Counted from the first letter of the stretch, positions 51,167 to 60,334 are shown. The stretch: DNA of 64,000 nt from Enterobacteriaceae bacterium UBA5654 (GCA_002421005.1 DIJC01000017.1:89834-153833), one strand, 5' to 3'. Program-made: numbers and translations. Notes: a model not told the origin generated them from the sequence alone.

Positions 51167-51328
51167 GCCCACTTCGAGAGGTTCACCCCGCCGCAGCGGG
51201 AAGGTATTTTTGCGGGCGGGAAGGTGCAGCCGCGCAAAAGTACGGTGGCGCTGGCGATCCTGCTCTTCGTCACTTTCGCCTGGCTGGCGGTAGCTTTTAT
51301 ACAACCCAGGAATTTAAGCTCGTCCTGA
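51167..51328 (+). pseudogene. Orphan reading-frame tail with one membrane segment
   Basis: An open plus-strand frame ending in TGA at 51326-51328 encodes HFERFTPPQREGIFAGG from 51170, then KVQPRKSTVALAILLFVTFAW's hydrophobic stretch, and ends IQPRNLSSS. A basic segment followed by one hydrophobic helix and a short polar end looks like the C-terminus of a transporter. There is no start codon and no upstream body. I infer a possible stump of a deleted membrane-protein gene; it could also be chance. Confidence 0.35.
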
Positions 51329-51477
51329 CAGCCACGTCAGGGCTTTTAACCCCCGCTGGCAGCTTTCCCCCGCCTTACGCTATACTAGCCGGGAAATTGC
51401 CGATCCAGCGCCTTCGGATCGGTTATCGTAGAGTTCAAACTTCCCTTCCGAGGATCTGGCTTATGGCTGGATAAGAT
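51329..51477. promoter_or_regulatory. ytfL upstream region
   Basis: The 150 bases before ytfL contain TTACGCTATACTAGCCGG, whose TATACT (about 51380-51385) could be a -10 element, and the hairpin GATCCAGCGCCTTCGGATC (51401-51421 region). No match to a known riboswitch is evident. This stretch marks the right edge of the accessory island. Confidence 0.4.
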
Positions 51478-52815
51478 ATGTTAAACAGTATTTTAGTAAT
51501 ACTTTGCCTGATTGCCGTAAGTGCGTTTTTCTCGCTGTCTGAGATCTCACTTGCCGCCTCACGAAAGATAAAACTCAAGCTTCTCGCCGATGATGGCAAT
51601 ATCAATGCGCAACGCATCTTAAAAATGCAGGAGAACCCTGGCACTTTCTTTACCGTGGTACAAATTGGTCTGAACGCCGTCGCCATTTTAGGCGGTATCG
51701 TCGGTGATGCGGCGTTTTCTCCGGCGTTTTATGGCGTATTGATCAACTTTGTCTCGCCGGAACTGGCGGAACAGTTCAGCTTTATTATCTCCTTCTCCCT
51801 CGTCACCGGCATGTTTATTCTCTTTGCTGACCTGACCCCGAAACGCATCGGTATGATTGCGCCAGAAGCCGTGGCTTTGCGCATCATCAACCCGATGCGC
51901 TTCTGCCTGTTTATCTTCACTCCGCTGGTATGGTTCTTTAACGGCATGGCGAACAACTTTTTCCGCCTGTTCAAACTGCCGATGGTGCGTAAAGACGACA
52001 TCACTTCCGACGACATTTACGCGGTGGTGGAAGCGGGCGCGCTGGCAGGCGTGCTGCGTAAACAGGAGCATGAACTGATTGAGAACGTGTTTGAACTGGA
52101 ATCGCGCACCGTTCCGTCTTCTATGACCTCACGTGAAAATATCATCTGGTTCGATCTGCATGAAGATGAGCAGAGCCTGAAGAATAAAATATCGGAGCAT
52201 CCGCACTCTAAGTTTCTGGTTTGTAAAGACGATATCGATCACATCATCGGCTACGTTGATTCCAAAGATCTGCTGAATCGCGTGCTGGCGAATCAAAGCA
52301 TGGCGCTGAGCAGCGGCCTGCAAATTCGCAATACGCTGATTGTGCCGGATACGCTGACGCTTTCCGAAGCGCTGGAAAGTTTTAAAACGGCGGGTGAAGA
52401 TTTTGCGGTGATCATGAATGAGTACGCGCTGGTGGTTGGCATCATTACTCTTAATGATGTCATGACCACGCTGATGGGCGATCTGGTGGGTCAGGGAATG
52501 GAAGAGCAGATCGTCGCCCGCGATGAAAACTCCTGGCTCATCGACGGCGGCACGCCAATTGACGACGTGATGCGCGTGCTGGATATCGACGATTTCCCGC
52601 AGTCGGGCAACTACGAAACCATCGGCGGCTTTATGATGTACATGCTGCGTAAAATCCCCAAGCGTACCGACTCGGTGAAATTCTCCGGCTATAAGTTTGA
52701 GGTGGTGGATATCGATAACTACCGTATCGATCAGCTGCTGGTAACGCGCATTGACAGCAAACCGACGGTGCTGACGCCGAAGCTGCCGGACGCGGAAGAG
52801 AAAGGCGCGGCGTAA
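51478..52815 (+). CDS. ytfL: Polyamine exporter-family membrane protein YtfL (PaeA)
   Basis: YtfL is an HlyC/CorC (UPF0053) family inner-membrane protein; in E. coli it has been renamed PaeA for its role in cadaverine and putrescine export. The 445-residue product has a four-helix DUF21 domain (about 1-190), two CBS repeats (about 210-340) and a C-terminal CorC/HlyC domain (about 355-430). It matches E. coli over almost the whole length. Start ATG at 51478. In E. coli it neighbours msrA directly. Confidence 0.96.
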   Translation: MLNSILVILCLIAVSAFFSLSEISLAASRKIKLKLLADDGNINAQRILKMQENPGTFFTVVQIGLNAVAILGGIVGDAAFSPAFYGVLINFVSPELAEQFSFIISFSLVTGMFILFADLTPKRIGMIAPEAVALRIINPMRFCLFIFTPLVWFFNGMANNFFRLFKLPMVRKDDITSDDIYAVVEAGALAGVLRKQEHELIENVFELESRTVPSSMTSRENIIWFDLHEDEQSLKNKISEHPHSKFLVCKDDIDHIIGYVDSKDLLNRVLANQSMALSSGLQIRNTLIVPDTLTLSEALESFKTAGEDFAVIMNEYALVVGIITLNDVMTTLMGDLVGQGMEEQIVARDENSWLIDGGTPIDDVMRVLDIDDFPQSGNYETIGGFMMYMLRKIPKRTDSVKFSGYKFEVVDIDNYRIDQLLVTRIDSKPTVLTPKLPDAEEKGAA

Positions 52816-52837
52816 TTTCCTTCCGGCACAAACATCA

Positions 52838-52862
52838 ACGGCCCCATCCGGGGCCGTCTTTT
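52838..52862 (+). terminator. Terminator after ytfL
   Basis: ACGGCCCC, loop ATCC and GGGGCCGT form a perfect 8-bp stem followed by CTTTTATG, 23 bases past the ytfL stop. Confidence 0.8.
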
Positions 52863-52896
52863 ATGTACTGCTTTTATTTACTGCATAGCACGTTGA

Positions 52897-53103
52897 TTAA
52901 GCCATCTCAGTTTGCAGATGCAACACCTGACGATTGACTTCAGACATCACAGAAAAATGCTGTTTGTCCTTCACTTTCGGGATAAGGATTTTGCCCTTAT
53001 CAAACTCAAAAGCGCCTACGTCCTTGATGTACAACCGTCCACGGAACAGGATCTTCACGTACTTCGCCACCTGACGCGGGTTGTAGCGTTGGAAAATTTT
53101 CAT
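52897..53103 (-). CDS. ytfK: Stringent-response activator YtfK
   Basis: YtfK is a 68-residue cytoplasmic protein that in E. coli binds SpoT and favours ppGpp synthesis during phosphate and fatty-acid starvation. The protein starts MKIFQRYNPRQVAKY at 53103 and matches E. coli nearly residue for residue (KILFRGRLYIKDVGAFEF). An open frame of 23 further codons is not conserved. It is convergent with ytfL. A PhoB-type site may lie upstream. Confidence 0.96.
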   Translation of the reverse strand: MKIFQRYNPRQVAKYVKILFRGRLYIKDVGAFEFDKGKILIPKVKDKQHFSVMSEVNRQVLHLQTEMA

Positions 53104-53429
53104 TCTTGTATACTCCTGCTGAAGATTACGCCCTTGCGGTGCCACATTTGGACCGACAGTTCTAAGACGCAAATTTTAATGCCCTATGACTATAGACCAG
53201 AACGTCCTGGTAACACAGTGTGTATAAGTTTATTTACCGTTTGATTACAATTATTCAGAATTTTCTTTTTAGGCATAGAACAAAAGCAGTATAAGCATTC
53301 ATTTTTTTCGGGATATGTGCGCTCTACCGCAAATTGGCATCGTGCTTGCGGGTAAAGGGCATTGATCGCATTTATGCTTAAATCACCGCGCCAAGTGGTC
53401 GGATCACCTGCATATAAAAAGGAAAAACC
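53104..53429. other. ytfK-ytfJ divergent intergenic region
   Basis: About 325 AT-rich bases holding the divergent promoters of ytfK and ytfJ. I see no gene in it. A possible PhoB site is listed separately. Confidence 0.5.
53221..53250 (-). promoter_or_regulatory. Possible PhoB box and -10 for ytfK
   Basis: On the minus strand TTGTAAT-CAAA-CGGTAAA (53233-53250) has the 7-bp/4-bp/7-bp layout of a pho box (CTGTCAT-like repeats), and TATACA (53221-53226) follows as a -10 candidate. The half-sites are imperfect. Known PhoB dependence of ytfK in E. coli is the reason to consider it. Confidence 0.35.
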
Positions 53430-53976
53430 ATGACTCTACGAACGCTGATGGCATCCGTGTGCCTGCTATTGCCGATGCTGGCTTCTGCTCATAGCTTTAA
53501 AGAAAACCAGCGCGTGCCGCCGGTGGGCATCGCCGATCGCGGCGAGCTGATGCTGAGTAACGATAAGTTTAGCTACAAAAACTGGAATAGCGCGCAGCTC
53601 AGCGGGAAAGTGCGACTCCTGCAACACATTGCGGGTCGCACCTCGGCCAAGGAGAAAAACGCAACGCTGGTAGAAGCCATCAAAGCGGCGAATTTCCCGC
53701 ATGACAAGTACCAGACCACCACCATCATCAACACCGATGATGCCATCCCCGGCTCGGCGATGTTTGTACGCAGCAGCATCGAGAGCAATAAAAAGCTTTA
53801 CCCGTGGTCGCAGTTTGTTGTCGACAGCAACGGTGCTGCGCGTCAGGCCTGGCAACTGGAAGAAAAAGGGTCCGCCGTGGTGGTGCTGGATAAAGACGGT
53901 CGCGTGCAGTGGGCCAAAGACGGCGCGCTGACCCAGCAGGAAGTGCAGCAGGTGGTTAGCCTGCTGCGTCAGCTTC

Positions 53977-53987
<11 letters not shown>
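53430..53987 (+). CDS. ytfJ: Periplasmic thioredoxin-fold protein YtfJ
   Basis: YtfJ is a secreted periplasmic protein of unknown function with a thioredoxin-like fold. The 185-residue product has a signal peptide (MTLRTLMASVCLLLPMLASA, cut before HSF). The mature part lacks a CxxC pair, so it is unlikely to be a classical disulfide oxidoreductase. The last 11 bases overlap the 3' end of the convergent cysQ. The E. coli-specific ytfI gene between them is absent here. Confidence 0.95.
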
Positions 53988-54720
<733 letters not shown>

Positions 54721-54910
54721 TCTCCACCTCGCTAAATGGCAGTGGTGTTAACTCATTGTTTTGTTTATACCCGATCAGGGAAGAATTCGCCATCTGTGAT
54801 AACAACTGCGGTTTTGTTAGCCCAATTCATGGCAAGATTCACACTTCTGTAAGCAACAAAACGTATATACATTTTCTTTTGTGCCTCAGATCGAAAAAAG
54901 AACGCCTCTG

Positions 54911-56854
54911 ATGATTAAGTTTAGTGCAACGCTCCTGGCTACGTTGATTGCAGCGAGCGTGAATGCGGCAACGGTGGATCTCCGCATTATGGAAACCACT
55001 GATTTGCATAGTAATATGATGGACTTTGATTACTACAAAGATACGCCAACGGAAAAATTCGGACTGGTCCGCACCGCCAGCCTGATTAACGCTGCCCGCC
55101 ATGAAGTTAAGAACAGCGTGCTGGTCGATAACGGCGACATCATTCAGGGCAGCCCGCTCGGCGATTATGCGGCGGCAAAGGGTCTGAAGAAAGGGGATAT
55201 TCACCCGGTTTATAAGGCGCTAAATACCCTGGATTACGCCGTCGGCAACCTCGGCAATCACGAATTTAACTACGGCCTCGATTATCTCAAAAACGCGCTG
55301 GCGGGGGCGAAATTTCCCTACGTCAACGCCAACGTAATTGATGTTAAAACGCAAAAACCTCTGTTCACGCCTTACCTGATCAAAGAGACGCAGGTTGAAG
55401 ATCAGGATGGCAAAACGCACGCCCTGCGCATCGGTTATATCGGCGTGGTGCCGCCGCAGATTATGACCTGGGATAAAGCCAATCTTGCTGGCAAAGTCAC
55501 GGTCAATGACATTACCGAAACCGTGCGCAGCTACATCCCGCAGATGCGCGCCCAGGGCGCAGACGTCGTCGTGGTGATTGCTCACTCCGGTTTATCCGCC
55601 GATCCGTACAAAGCAATGGCGGAGAACTCAGTGTACTATCTCAGCGAAGTGCCGGGCGTGGATGCGATTATGTTCGGTCACGCGCACGCCGTTTTCCCGT
55701 CGAAAGATTTTGCCAGTATCAAAGGCGTTGACCTGCAAAAAGGCACCCTTAACGGCGTTCCGGCGGTGATGCCGGGAATGTGGGGCGATCATTTAGGCGT
55801 GGTTGATCTGGTGCTCAGCAACGACACGGGCAAGTGGCAGGTCAGCCAGGGCAAGGCACAAGCGCGTCCGATTTACGATGCGGCGGCGAAAAAATCCCTC
55901 GCGGCGGAAGATGAAAAACTGGTTGGCATTCTGAAGGCCGATCACGATGCGACCCGCGATTTTGTCAGCAAGCCGATTGGTAAATCCGCCGACAACATGT
56001 ACAGCTATCTGTCACTGGTGCAGGACGATCCGACCGTGCAGGTGGTGAACAACGCGCAAAAAGCCTATGTAGAACACTATATTCAGGGCGACCCGGATCT
56101 GGCGTCGCTGCCGGTACTTTCTGCCGCCGCGCCTTTTAAAGCGGGCGGGCGTAAAAACGATCCGGCGAGCTTCGTTGAGGTGGAAAAAGGCCAGCTCACT
56201 TTCCGCAACGCCGCCGATCTCTACCTGTACCCCAATACGCTGGTAGTGGTAAAGGCGACGGGTAAAGAGGTGAAGGAGTGGCTGGAATGTTCTGCCGGAC
56301 AGTTTAATCAAATCGATCCGCACAGTACCCGGCCGCAGGCGCTGATTAACTGGGAGGATTTCCGCACCTATAATTTTGACGTGATCGACGGCGTAAAATA
56401 TCAGATTGATGTGACGCAGCCCGCGCGCTATGACGGCGAGTGCCAGTCGATTAACGCCGACGCAGAACGCATCAAAGATTTGACGTTTAACGGGAAGCCC
56501 ATCGATCCCGGCGCGACGTTCCTGATCGCCACCAATAACTATCGTGCTTACGGCGGCAAGTTTGCCGGTACGGGCGACAACCATATTGCCTTTGCCTCGC
56601 CGGACGAAAACCGCTCCGTGCTGGCAACGTGGATTGGCGCTGAATCAAAGCGGGCCGGAGAGATCCACCCGGCGGCGGATAATAACTGGCGTCTTGCGCC
56701 CATTCACAGCGATGTGAAGCTGGATATCCGTTTTGAAACCTCGCCGTCTGATAAGGCCGCAGCGTTTATCAAAGAGAAAGCGCAGTACCCAATGCATCAC
56801 GTCGCCACCGATGACATCGGCTTCGCGGTGTATCAACTGGATTTACAGCAGTAA
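54911..56854 (+). CDS. cpdB: 2',3'-cyclic-nucleotide 2'-phosphodiesterase/3'-nucleotidase
   Basis: CpdB is a periplasmic bifunctional enzyme that degrades 2',3'-cyclic nucleotides and 3'-nucleotides. The 647-residue protein has a signal peptide (cut near VNA-A, residue 19), a metallophosphatase domain (TTDLHSNMM, DNGDIIQGSP, LGNHEFNYGLD, MFGHAHAVFP) and a 5'-nucleotidase C-terminal domain (FRNAADLYLYPNTL onward). The start MIKFSATLLAT at 54911 matches E. coli; ten upstream codons are open but unlikely. Confidence 0.98.
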   Translation: MIKFSATLLATLIAASVNAATVDLRIMETTDLHSNMMDFDYYKDTPTEKFGLVRTASLINAARHEVKNSVLVDNGDIIQGSPLGDYAAAKGLKKGDIHPVYKALNTLDYAVGNLGNHEFNYGLDYLKNALAGAKFPYVNANVIDVKTQKPLFTPYLIKETQVEDQDGKTHALRIGYIGVVPPQIMTWDKANLAGKVTVNDITETVRSYIPQMRAQGADVVVVIAHSGLSADPYKAMAENSVYYLSEVPGVDAIMFGHAHAVFPSKDFASIKGVDLQKGTLNGVPAVMPGMWGDHLGVVDLVLSNDTGKWQVSQGKAQARPIYDAAAKKSLAAEDEKLVGILKADHDATRDFVSKPIGKSADNMYSYLSLVQDDPTVQVVNNAQKAYVEHYIQGDPDLASLPVLSAAAPFKAGGRKNDPASFVEVEKGQLTFRNAADLYLYPNTLVVVKATGKEVKEWLECSAGQFNQIDPHSTRPQALINWEDFRTYNFDVIDGVKYQIDVTQPARYDGECQSINADAERIKDLTFNGKPIDPGATFLIATNNYRAYGGKFAGTGDNHIAFASPDENRSVLATWIGAESKRAGEIHPAADNNWRLAPIHSDVKLDIRFETSPSDKAAAFIKEKAQYPMHHVATDDIGFAVYQLDLQQ

Positions 56855-56885
56855 CCGTCGCGCAGCCCGGCAGCTTGCCGGGCTG

Positions 56886-57272
56886 TTACGCGGCACGCTC
56901 ACCGCGCGTTGCCAGCACTTCCGGCAGATTCAGTTCAATCCAGTCCGCCAGCGCCGCCACCTTTACACTCACCTGCTCGCCGAGCGGCGTCAGGCTATAT
57001 TCCACGTGTGGCGGCACCACCGGATAAGACACCCGGTTCACGAAGCCATCCATCTCCAGCGCCTGTAACGACTGCGCCAGCATCTTTTCACTGACGCCGC
57101 CCATTTTGCGCCGCAGATCGCTGAAGCGATGCGTGCCGTCGCGCAGAGCAACGAGGATTAGCACCCCCCAGCGGCTGGTGACATGCTTAAGCACATCGCG
57201 CGACGGACACTGTTCCGCAAACAGATTACCGTTACGCAACTGTTCGCTTAAGGTTAAATTCGCCATTTTCAT
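56886..57272 (-). CDS. ytfH: HxlR-family regulator YtfH
   Basis: YtfH is a winged-helix HxlR/MarR-like regulator whose signals are unknown; HxlR relatives often sense electrophiles or redox state through cysteine. The 128-residue product has one conserved Cys in FAEQCPSRDVL and the winged-helix core HVTSRWGVLILVALRDGTHRFSDL. Two starts are close: ATG at 57272 (AAAGG five bases upstream) and ATG at 57266, which aligns with E. coli; I use the longer because of the ribosome-site spacing. It is divergent from qorB, its probable target, with a palindromic operator in the gap. Confidence 0.95.
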   Translation of the reverse strand: MKMANLTLSEQLRNGNLFAEQCPSRDVLKHVTSRWGVLILVALRDGTHRFSDLRRKMGGVSEKMLAQSLQALEMDGFVNRVSYPVVPPHVEYSLTPLGEQVSVKVAALADWIELNLPEVLATRGERAA

Positions 57273-57290
57273 ACTTACCTTTTTGTACGT

Positions 57291-57307
57291 ACTTACTAAA
57301 AGTAAGT
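57291..57307. promoter_or_regulatory. HxlR-type palindromic operator
   Basis: ACTTACT, AAA, AGTAAGT is a perfect inverted repeat with a three-base centre in the ytfH-qorB gap. A further direct copy of TACTTAC occurs at 57272-57278 next to the ytfH start, and another GTACTTAC lies in between. Such repeats fit autoregulated binding of YtfH. Confidence 0.6.
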
Positions 57308-57353
57308 TTAGGTGTTAGCGTGAGCAAACACAAGACAAACAGAGGAACAGACC

Positions 57354-58202
57354 ATGATTGCGATTACCGGTACAACAGGTCAGCTCGGCCAGCTCGTCAT
57401 TAAAGAACTCCTGAAAACCGTGACCGCCAGTGACCTGGTGGCAATTGTCCGCAACCCGGCCAAAGCGCAGGCGTTAAGCGAACAGGGTGTTACCGTGCGC
57501 CAGGCTGACTATAACGATGAAGCGGCCCTGACCGCCGCGCTGGCGGGCGTTGAAAAACTGCTGCTGATCTCTTCAAGCGAGGTGGGTCAGCGCGCCACCC
57601 AGCATCAGAATGTGATCAACGCCGCCGCTGCTGCCGGGGTGAAATTCATCGCCTATACCAGTCTGCTGCACGCCGATACATCACCGTTGGGGCTGCACGT
57701 TGAGCACGTTGCGACCGAGAACGCGCTGGCGCAATCCGGCATTTCTTACGCGTTGCTGCGTAACGGCTGGTATACCGAAAATTACCTTGCCAGCGCTCCG
57801 CCAGCGCTGGAGCACGGCGTGTTTATCGGCGCAGCGGGCGAAGGTAAAATCGCCTCCGCAACGCGCGCCGATTACGCCGCTGCCGCCGCGAAGGTCATTA
57901 GCGAAGAGGGCCACGCCGGGAAAGTCTACGAACTGGCTGGTGACGAAGCGTACACTTTAAGCCAGCTCGCCGCAGAGCTGAGCAAACAGAGCGGTAAAAA
58001 CGTCGCGTATCAGAACCTCAGTGAAGCCGATTTTGCCGCCGCGCTGAAAGGCGTGGGCCTGCCGGACGGCCTGGCGGAGATGCTGGCAGATTCTGATGCC
58101 GGTGCCTCGAAAGGCGGCCTGTTTGACGACAGCCACACGCTAAGCGCGCTGATCGGCCGTCCGACCACATCGCTGGCGGAGAGCGTAAAGGCCGCTCTCT
58201 GA
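57354..58202 (+). CDS. qorB: NAD(P)H:quinone oxidoreductase 2 (QorB)
   Basis: QorB (YtfG) is an atypical short-chain-type NADPH:quinone reductase of the NmrA/SDR fold. The 282-residue product begins MIAITGTTGQLGQLV, the glycine-rich dinucleotide-binding loop. It is slightly shorter than the 286 residues of E. coli. It is divergent from ytfH and probably controlled by it, so quinone or electrophile stress is the likely signal. Confidence 0.96.
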   Translation: MIAITGTTGQLGQLVIKELLKTVTASDLVAIVRNPAKAQALSEQGVTVRQADYNDEAALTAALAGVEKLLLISSSEVGQRATQHQNVINAAAAAGVKFIAYTSLLHADTSPLGLHVEHVATENALAQSGISYALLRNGWYTENYLASAPPALEHGVFIGAAGEGKIASATRADYAAAAAKVISEEGHAGKVYELAGDEAYTLSQLAAELSKQSGKNVAYQNLSEADFAAALKGVGLPDGLAEMLADSDAGASKGGLFDDSHTLSALIGRPTTSLAESVKAAL

Positions 58203-58237
58203 TGTTACAAATGCGTTAATTTTTGTAGCATCCCACC

Positions 58238-58267
58238 GGGCCATCCCCGATAATACGGCGATGGCCC
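58238..58267 (+). terminator. Hairpin after qorB
   Basis: GGGCCATC and GATGGCCC form an 8-bp stem with a 14-base loop that contains a further CCG/CGG pairing, 36 bases past the qorB stop. No T run follows. Confidence 0.4.
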
Positions 58268-58282
58268 GCGTGGAGAAAACCA

Positions 58283-58507
58283 GTGCAAGGCGTTCCCGAA
58301 CAGTTCAGCGATGAAAGAGACCGCGCCCGCTTTCGCCATCTGGCGCAAATCCCCGGCGTTGAACTTTATCACGCCCATATTTCCCGTTACGCCTTTGAAC
58401 CCCACACGCATGAAGCCTTCGGCATTGGCGCGATTGAAGCGGGGGCCGAACGCTTTCGCTACGGCATCACGCCGGTACGCGATCAAAAGCAGGTTGCCCG
58501 GCGCTAA
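58283..58507 (+). pseudogene. Internally deleted AraC-family regulator gene
   Basis: A GTG-started frame of 74 codons begins QGVPEQFSDERDRARF and contains HISRYAFEPHTHEAFGIG, the cupin-like ligand domain start of an AraC-type regulator (HTHE). After FRY at about residue 60 it jumps to GITPVRDQKQVAR, which resembles the end of the second helix-turn-helix of the same family (usual form YGITPxxYQ). About 200 residues, including nearly the whole DNA-binding domain, are missing. I infer a gene remnant created by an in-frame deletion. Such a gene is not present at this place in E. coli, as far as I recall. Confidence 0.55.
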
Positions 58508-58579
58508 TGCGCAATCTCATACAATATTCTGCGCGGGCTGACGCTTACACTCGCCGTTTATCCGGGAAAGGTGACGAGA

Positions 58580-59551
58580 ATGATTAGCGGCGTACTGTAT
58601 GCCCTGCTGGCAGGGCTGATGTGGGGATTGATATTCGTCGGGCCGCTGATCGTGCCGGAATACCCGGCGGTGTTGCAGTCGATGGGACGCTACCTGGCGC
58701 TGGGGCTGATTGCGCTACCGCTGGCCTGGCTGGGCCGCGCCCGGCTCAAACAACTCAGCAAAAATGACTGGCTGACCGCGCTGGCGCTGACCATGATGGG
58801 CAATCTGATCTACTACGTCTGCCTTGCGAGCGCTATCCAGCGCACCGGCGCGCCGGTGTCAACGATGATTATCGCGACGCTGCCGGTGGTGATCCCGGTG
58901 TTTGCCAATCGGCTTTACAGCCAGCGCGACGGCAAACTCCCCTGGCGGCGGCTGGCTCCGGCGTTGTTGTGCATTGCGGCAGGTCTGCTGTGTGTCAACA
59001 TCGCCGAACTAAATCATGGCCTGCCCGCTTTTAGCTGGCCGCGCTACGCTTCCGGCATTGGGCTGGCGCTGGTGGCGGTGGTTTGCTGGGCGTGGTACGC
59101 GCTGCGCAACGCCCGCTGGCTGCGGGAAAACCCGGATAAGCACCCGATGATGTGGGCGACGGCGCAGGCGCTGGTCACGCTGCCGGTGTCGCTGGCGGGT
59201 TATCTCGCCGCCTGCCTGTGGCTGGGCAGTCAGCCGCACAGTTTTCCCCTGCCCTTCGGCCCCCGGCCTGCGGTTTTCATCACCCTGATGGTAGCGATTG
59301 CGATCCTCTGTTCCTGGATTGGCGCACTGTGCTGGAACATCGCCAGCCAGCGTCTGCCGACAGTGATCCTCGGTCCGCTGATTGTTTTCGAAACGCTCGC
59401 CGGTCTGCTTTATACCTTCCTGCTCCGTCAGAGCCTGCCGCCGCTGCTGACATTTAGCGGCATCGTCCTGCTGGTGCTCGGCGTGGTGATGGCGGTGCGC
59501 GCAAAGCCGGAAAAGCCAACCGTCCGACCTCTCAGTACGCAAATAAAATAG
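58580..59551 (+). CDS. ytfF: EamA/DMT-family membrane transporter YtfF
   Basis: YtfF is a ten-helix drug/metabolite transporter-family inner-membrane protein of unknown substrate. The 323-residue product has two EamA repeats (about 5-140 and 155-305); motifs such as QRTGAPVSTMIIATLPVVIP and LGPLIVFETLAGLLYTF match E. coli closely. ATG at 58580 is the E. coli start; a GTG three codons upstream is in frame. An AraC-type remnant precedes it and may once have regulated it. Confidence 0.95.
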   Translation: MISGVLYALLAGLMWGLIFVGPLIVPEYPAVLQSMGRYLALGLIALPLAWLGRARLKQLSKNDWLTALALTMMGNLIYYVCLASAIQRTGAPVSTMIIATLPVVIPVFANRLYSQRDGKLPWRRLAPALLCIAAGLLCVNIAELNHGLPAFSWPRYASGIGLALVAVVCWAWYALRNARWLRENPDKHPMMWATAQALVTLPVSLAGYLAACLWLGSQPHSFPLPFGPRPAVFITLMVAIAILCSWIGALCWNIASQRLPTVILGPLIVFETLAGLLYTFLLRQSLPPLLTFSGIVLLVLGVVMAVRAKPEKPTVRPLSTQIK

Positions 59552-59584
59552 CCGACTATCCCAAAGAGGTATTCCTTATCCTTA

Positions 59585-59607
59585 AAGATGCATTTAAAAT
59601 GCACCTT
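59585..59607. promoter_or_regulatory. NsrR operator of ytfE
   Basis: AAGATGCATTT, A, AAATGCACCTT: an 11-1-11 inverted repeat matching the NsrR consensus (AAGATGCATTT/AAATGCATCTT) with one difference. TATATT just downstream is a likely -10. Loss of the NsrR iron-sulfur cluster by nitric oxide would derepress ytfE, as in E. coli. Confidence 0.85.
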
Positions 59608-59632
59608 ATATTTTACTGATGAGGTCACTGCT

Positions 59633-60295
59633 ATGACTTACCGTGAACAGGCTTTAGGGGAACTGGCGCTTTCTATTCCGCGCGCCTCCGCGCTGTTTCG
59701 TAAATACGATATGGATTACTGCTGCGGCGGTAAGCAGACGCTGGAACGCGCTGCCTCACGCAAGGAGCTGGACGTTGCCGCTATCGAAGCTGAACTGGCA
59801 AAACTGGCGGAGCAGCCGGTCGAAAAAGACTGGCGCACCGTTGCGCTGGCTGAAATCATCGATCACATCATCGTGCGCTATCACGATCGCCATCGCGAGC
59901 AACTGCCGGAGCTGATCCTCCAGGCAACCAAAGTAGAACGCGTTCACGCCGATAAACCTAATGTGCCGCGCGGCCTGACGAAGTACCTTACCGCGCTGCA
60001 TGAAGAACTCTCCAGCCATATGATGAAAGAAGAGCAGATCCTGTTCCCGATGATCAAGCAGGGCATGGGCCGTCAGGCCGCCGGACCTATCAGCGTGATG
60101 GAAAGTGAACATGATGAAGCGGGCGAACTGTTAGAGGTGATCAAGCACGTCACCCAAAACGTGACGCCGCCGCCGGAAGCCTGTACGACCTGGAAAGCGA
60201 TGTATAACGGTATTAATGAACTGATTGACGATCTGATGGAGCATATCAGTCTGGAAAATAACGTTCTGTTCCCGCGCGCGCTGGCGGGCGAGTAA
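59633..60295 (+). CDS. ytfE: Iron-sulfur cluster repair di-iron protein YtfE (RIC)
   Basis: YtfE is a di-iron hemerythrin-like protein that repairs iron-sulfur clusters damaged by nitric oxide and peroxide. The 220-residue product has the N-terminal ScdA domain with YDMDYCCGGK (Cys30, Cys31) and the hemerythrin domain with ligand histidines in VRYHDRHRE, ALHEELSSHMMKEE, SEHDEA and MEHISLENN. The start MTYREQALGE at 59633 matches E. coli. An NsrR operator lies 26 bp upstream. Confidence 0.98.
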   Translation: MTYREQALGELALSIPRASALFRKYDMDYCCGGKQTLERAASRKELDVAAIEAELAKLAEQPVEKDWRTVALAEIIDHIIVRYHDRHREQLPELILQATKVERVHADKPNVPRGLTKYLTALHEELSSHMMKEEQILFPMIKQGMGRQAAGPISVMESEHDEAGELLEVIKHVTQNVTPPPEACTTWKAMYNGINELIDDLMEHISLENNVLFPRALAGE

Positions 60296-60296
60296 C

Positions 60297-60322
60297 AAAA
60301 AAGGTGCCTGCGGCACCTTTTT
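60297..60322. terminator. First terminator after ytfE
   Basis: GGTGCC, loop TGC and GGCACC flanked by A and T runs form a bidirectional terminator two bases after the ytfE stop. Confidence 0.88.
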
Positions 60323-60334
60323 GATAGTATCTCC

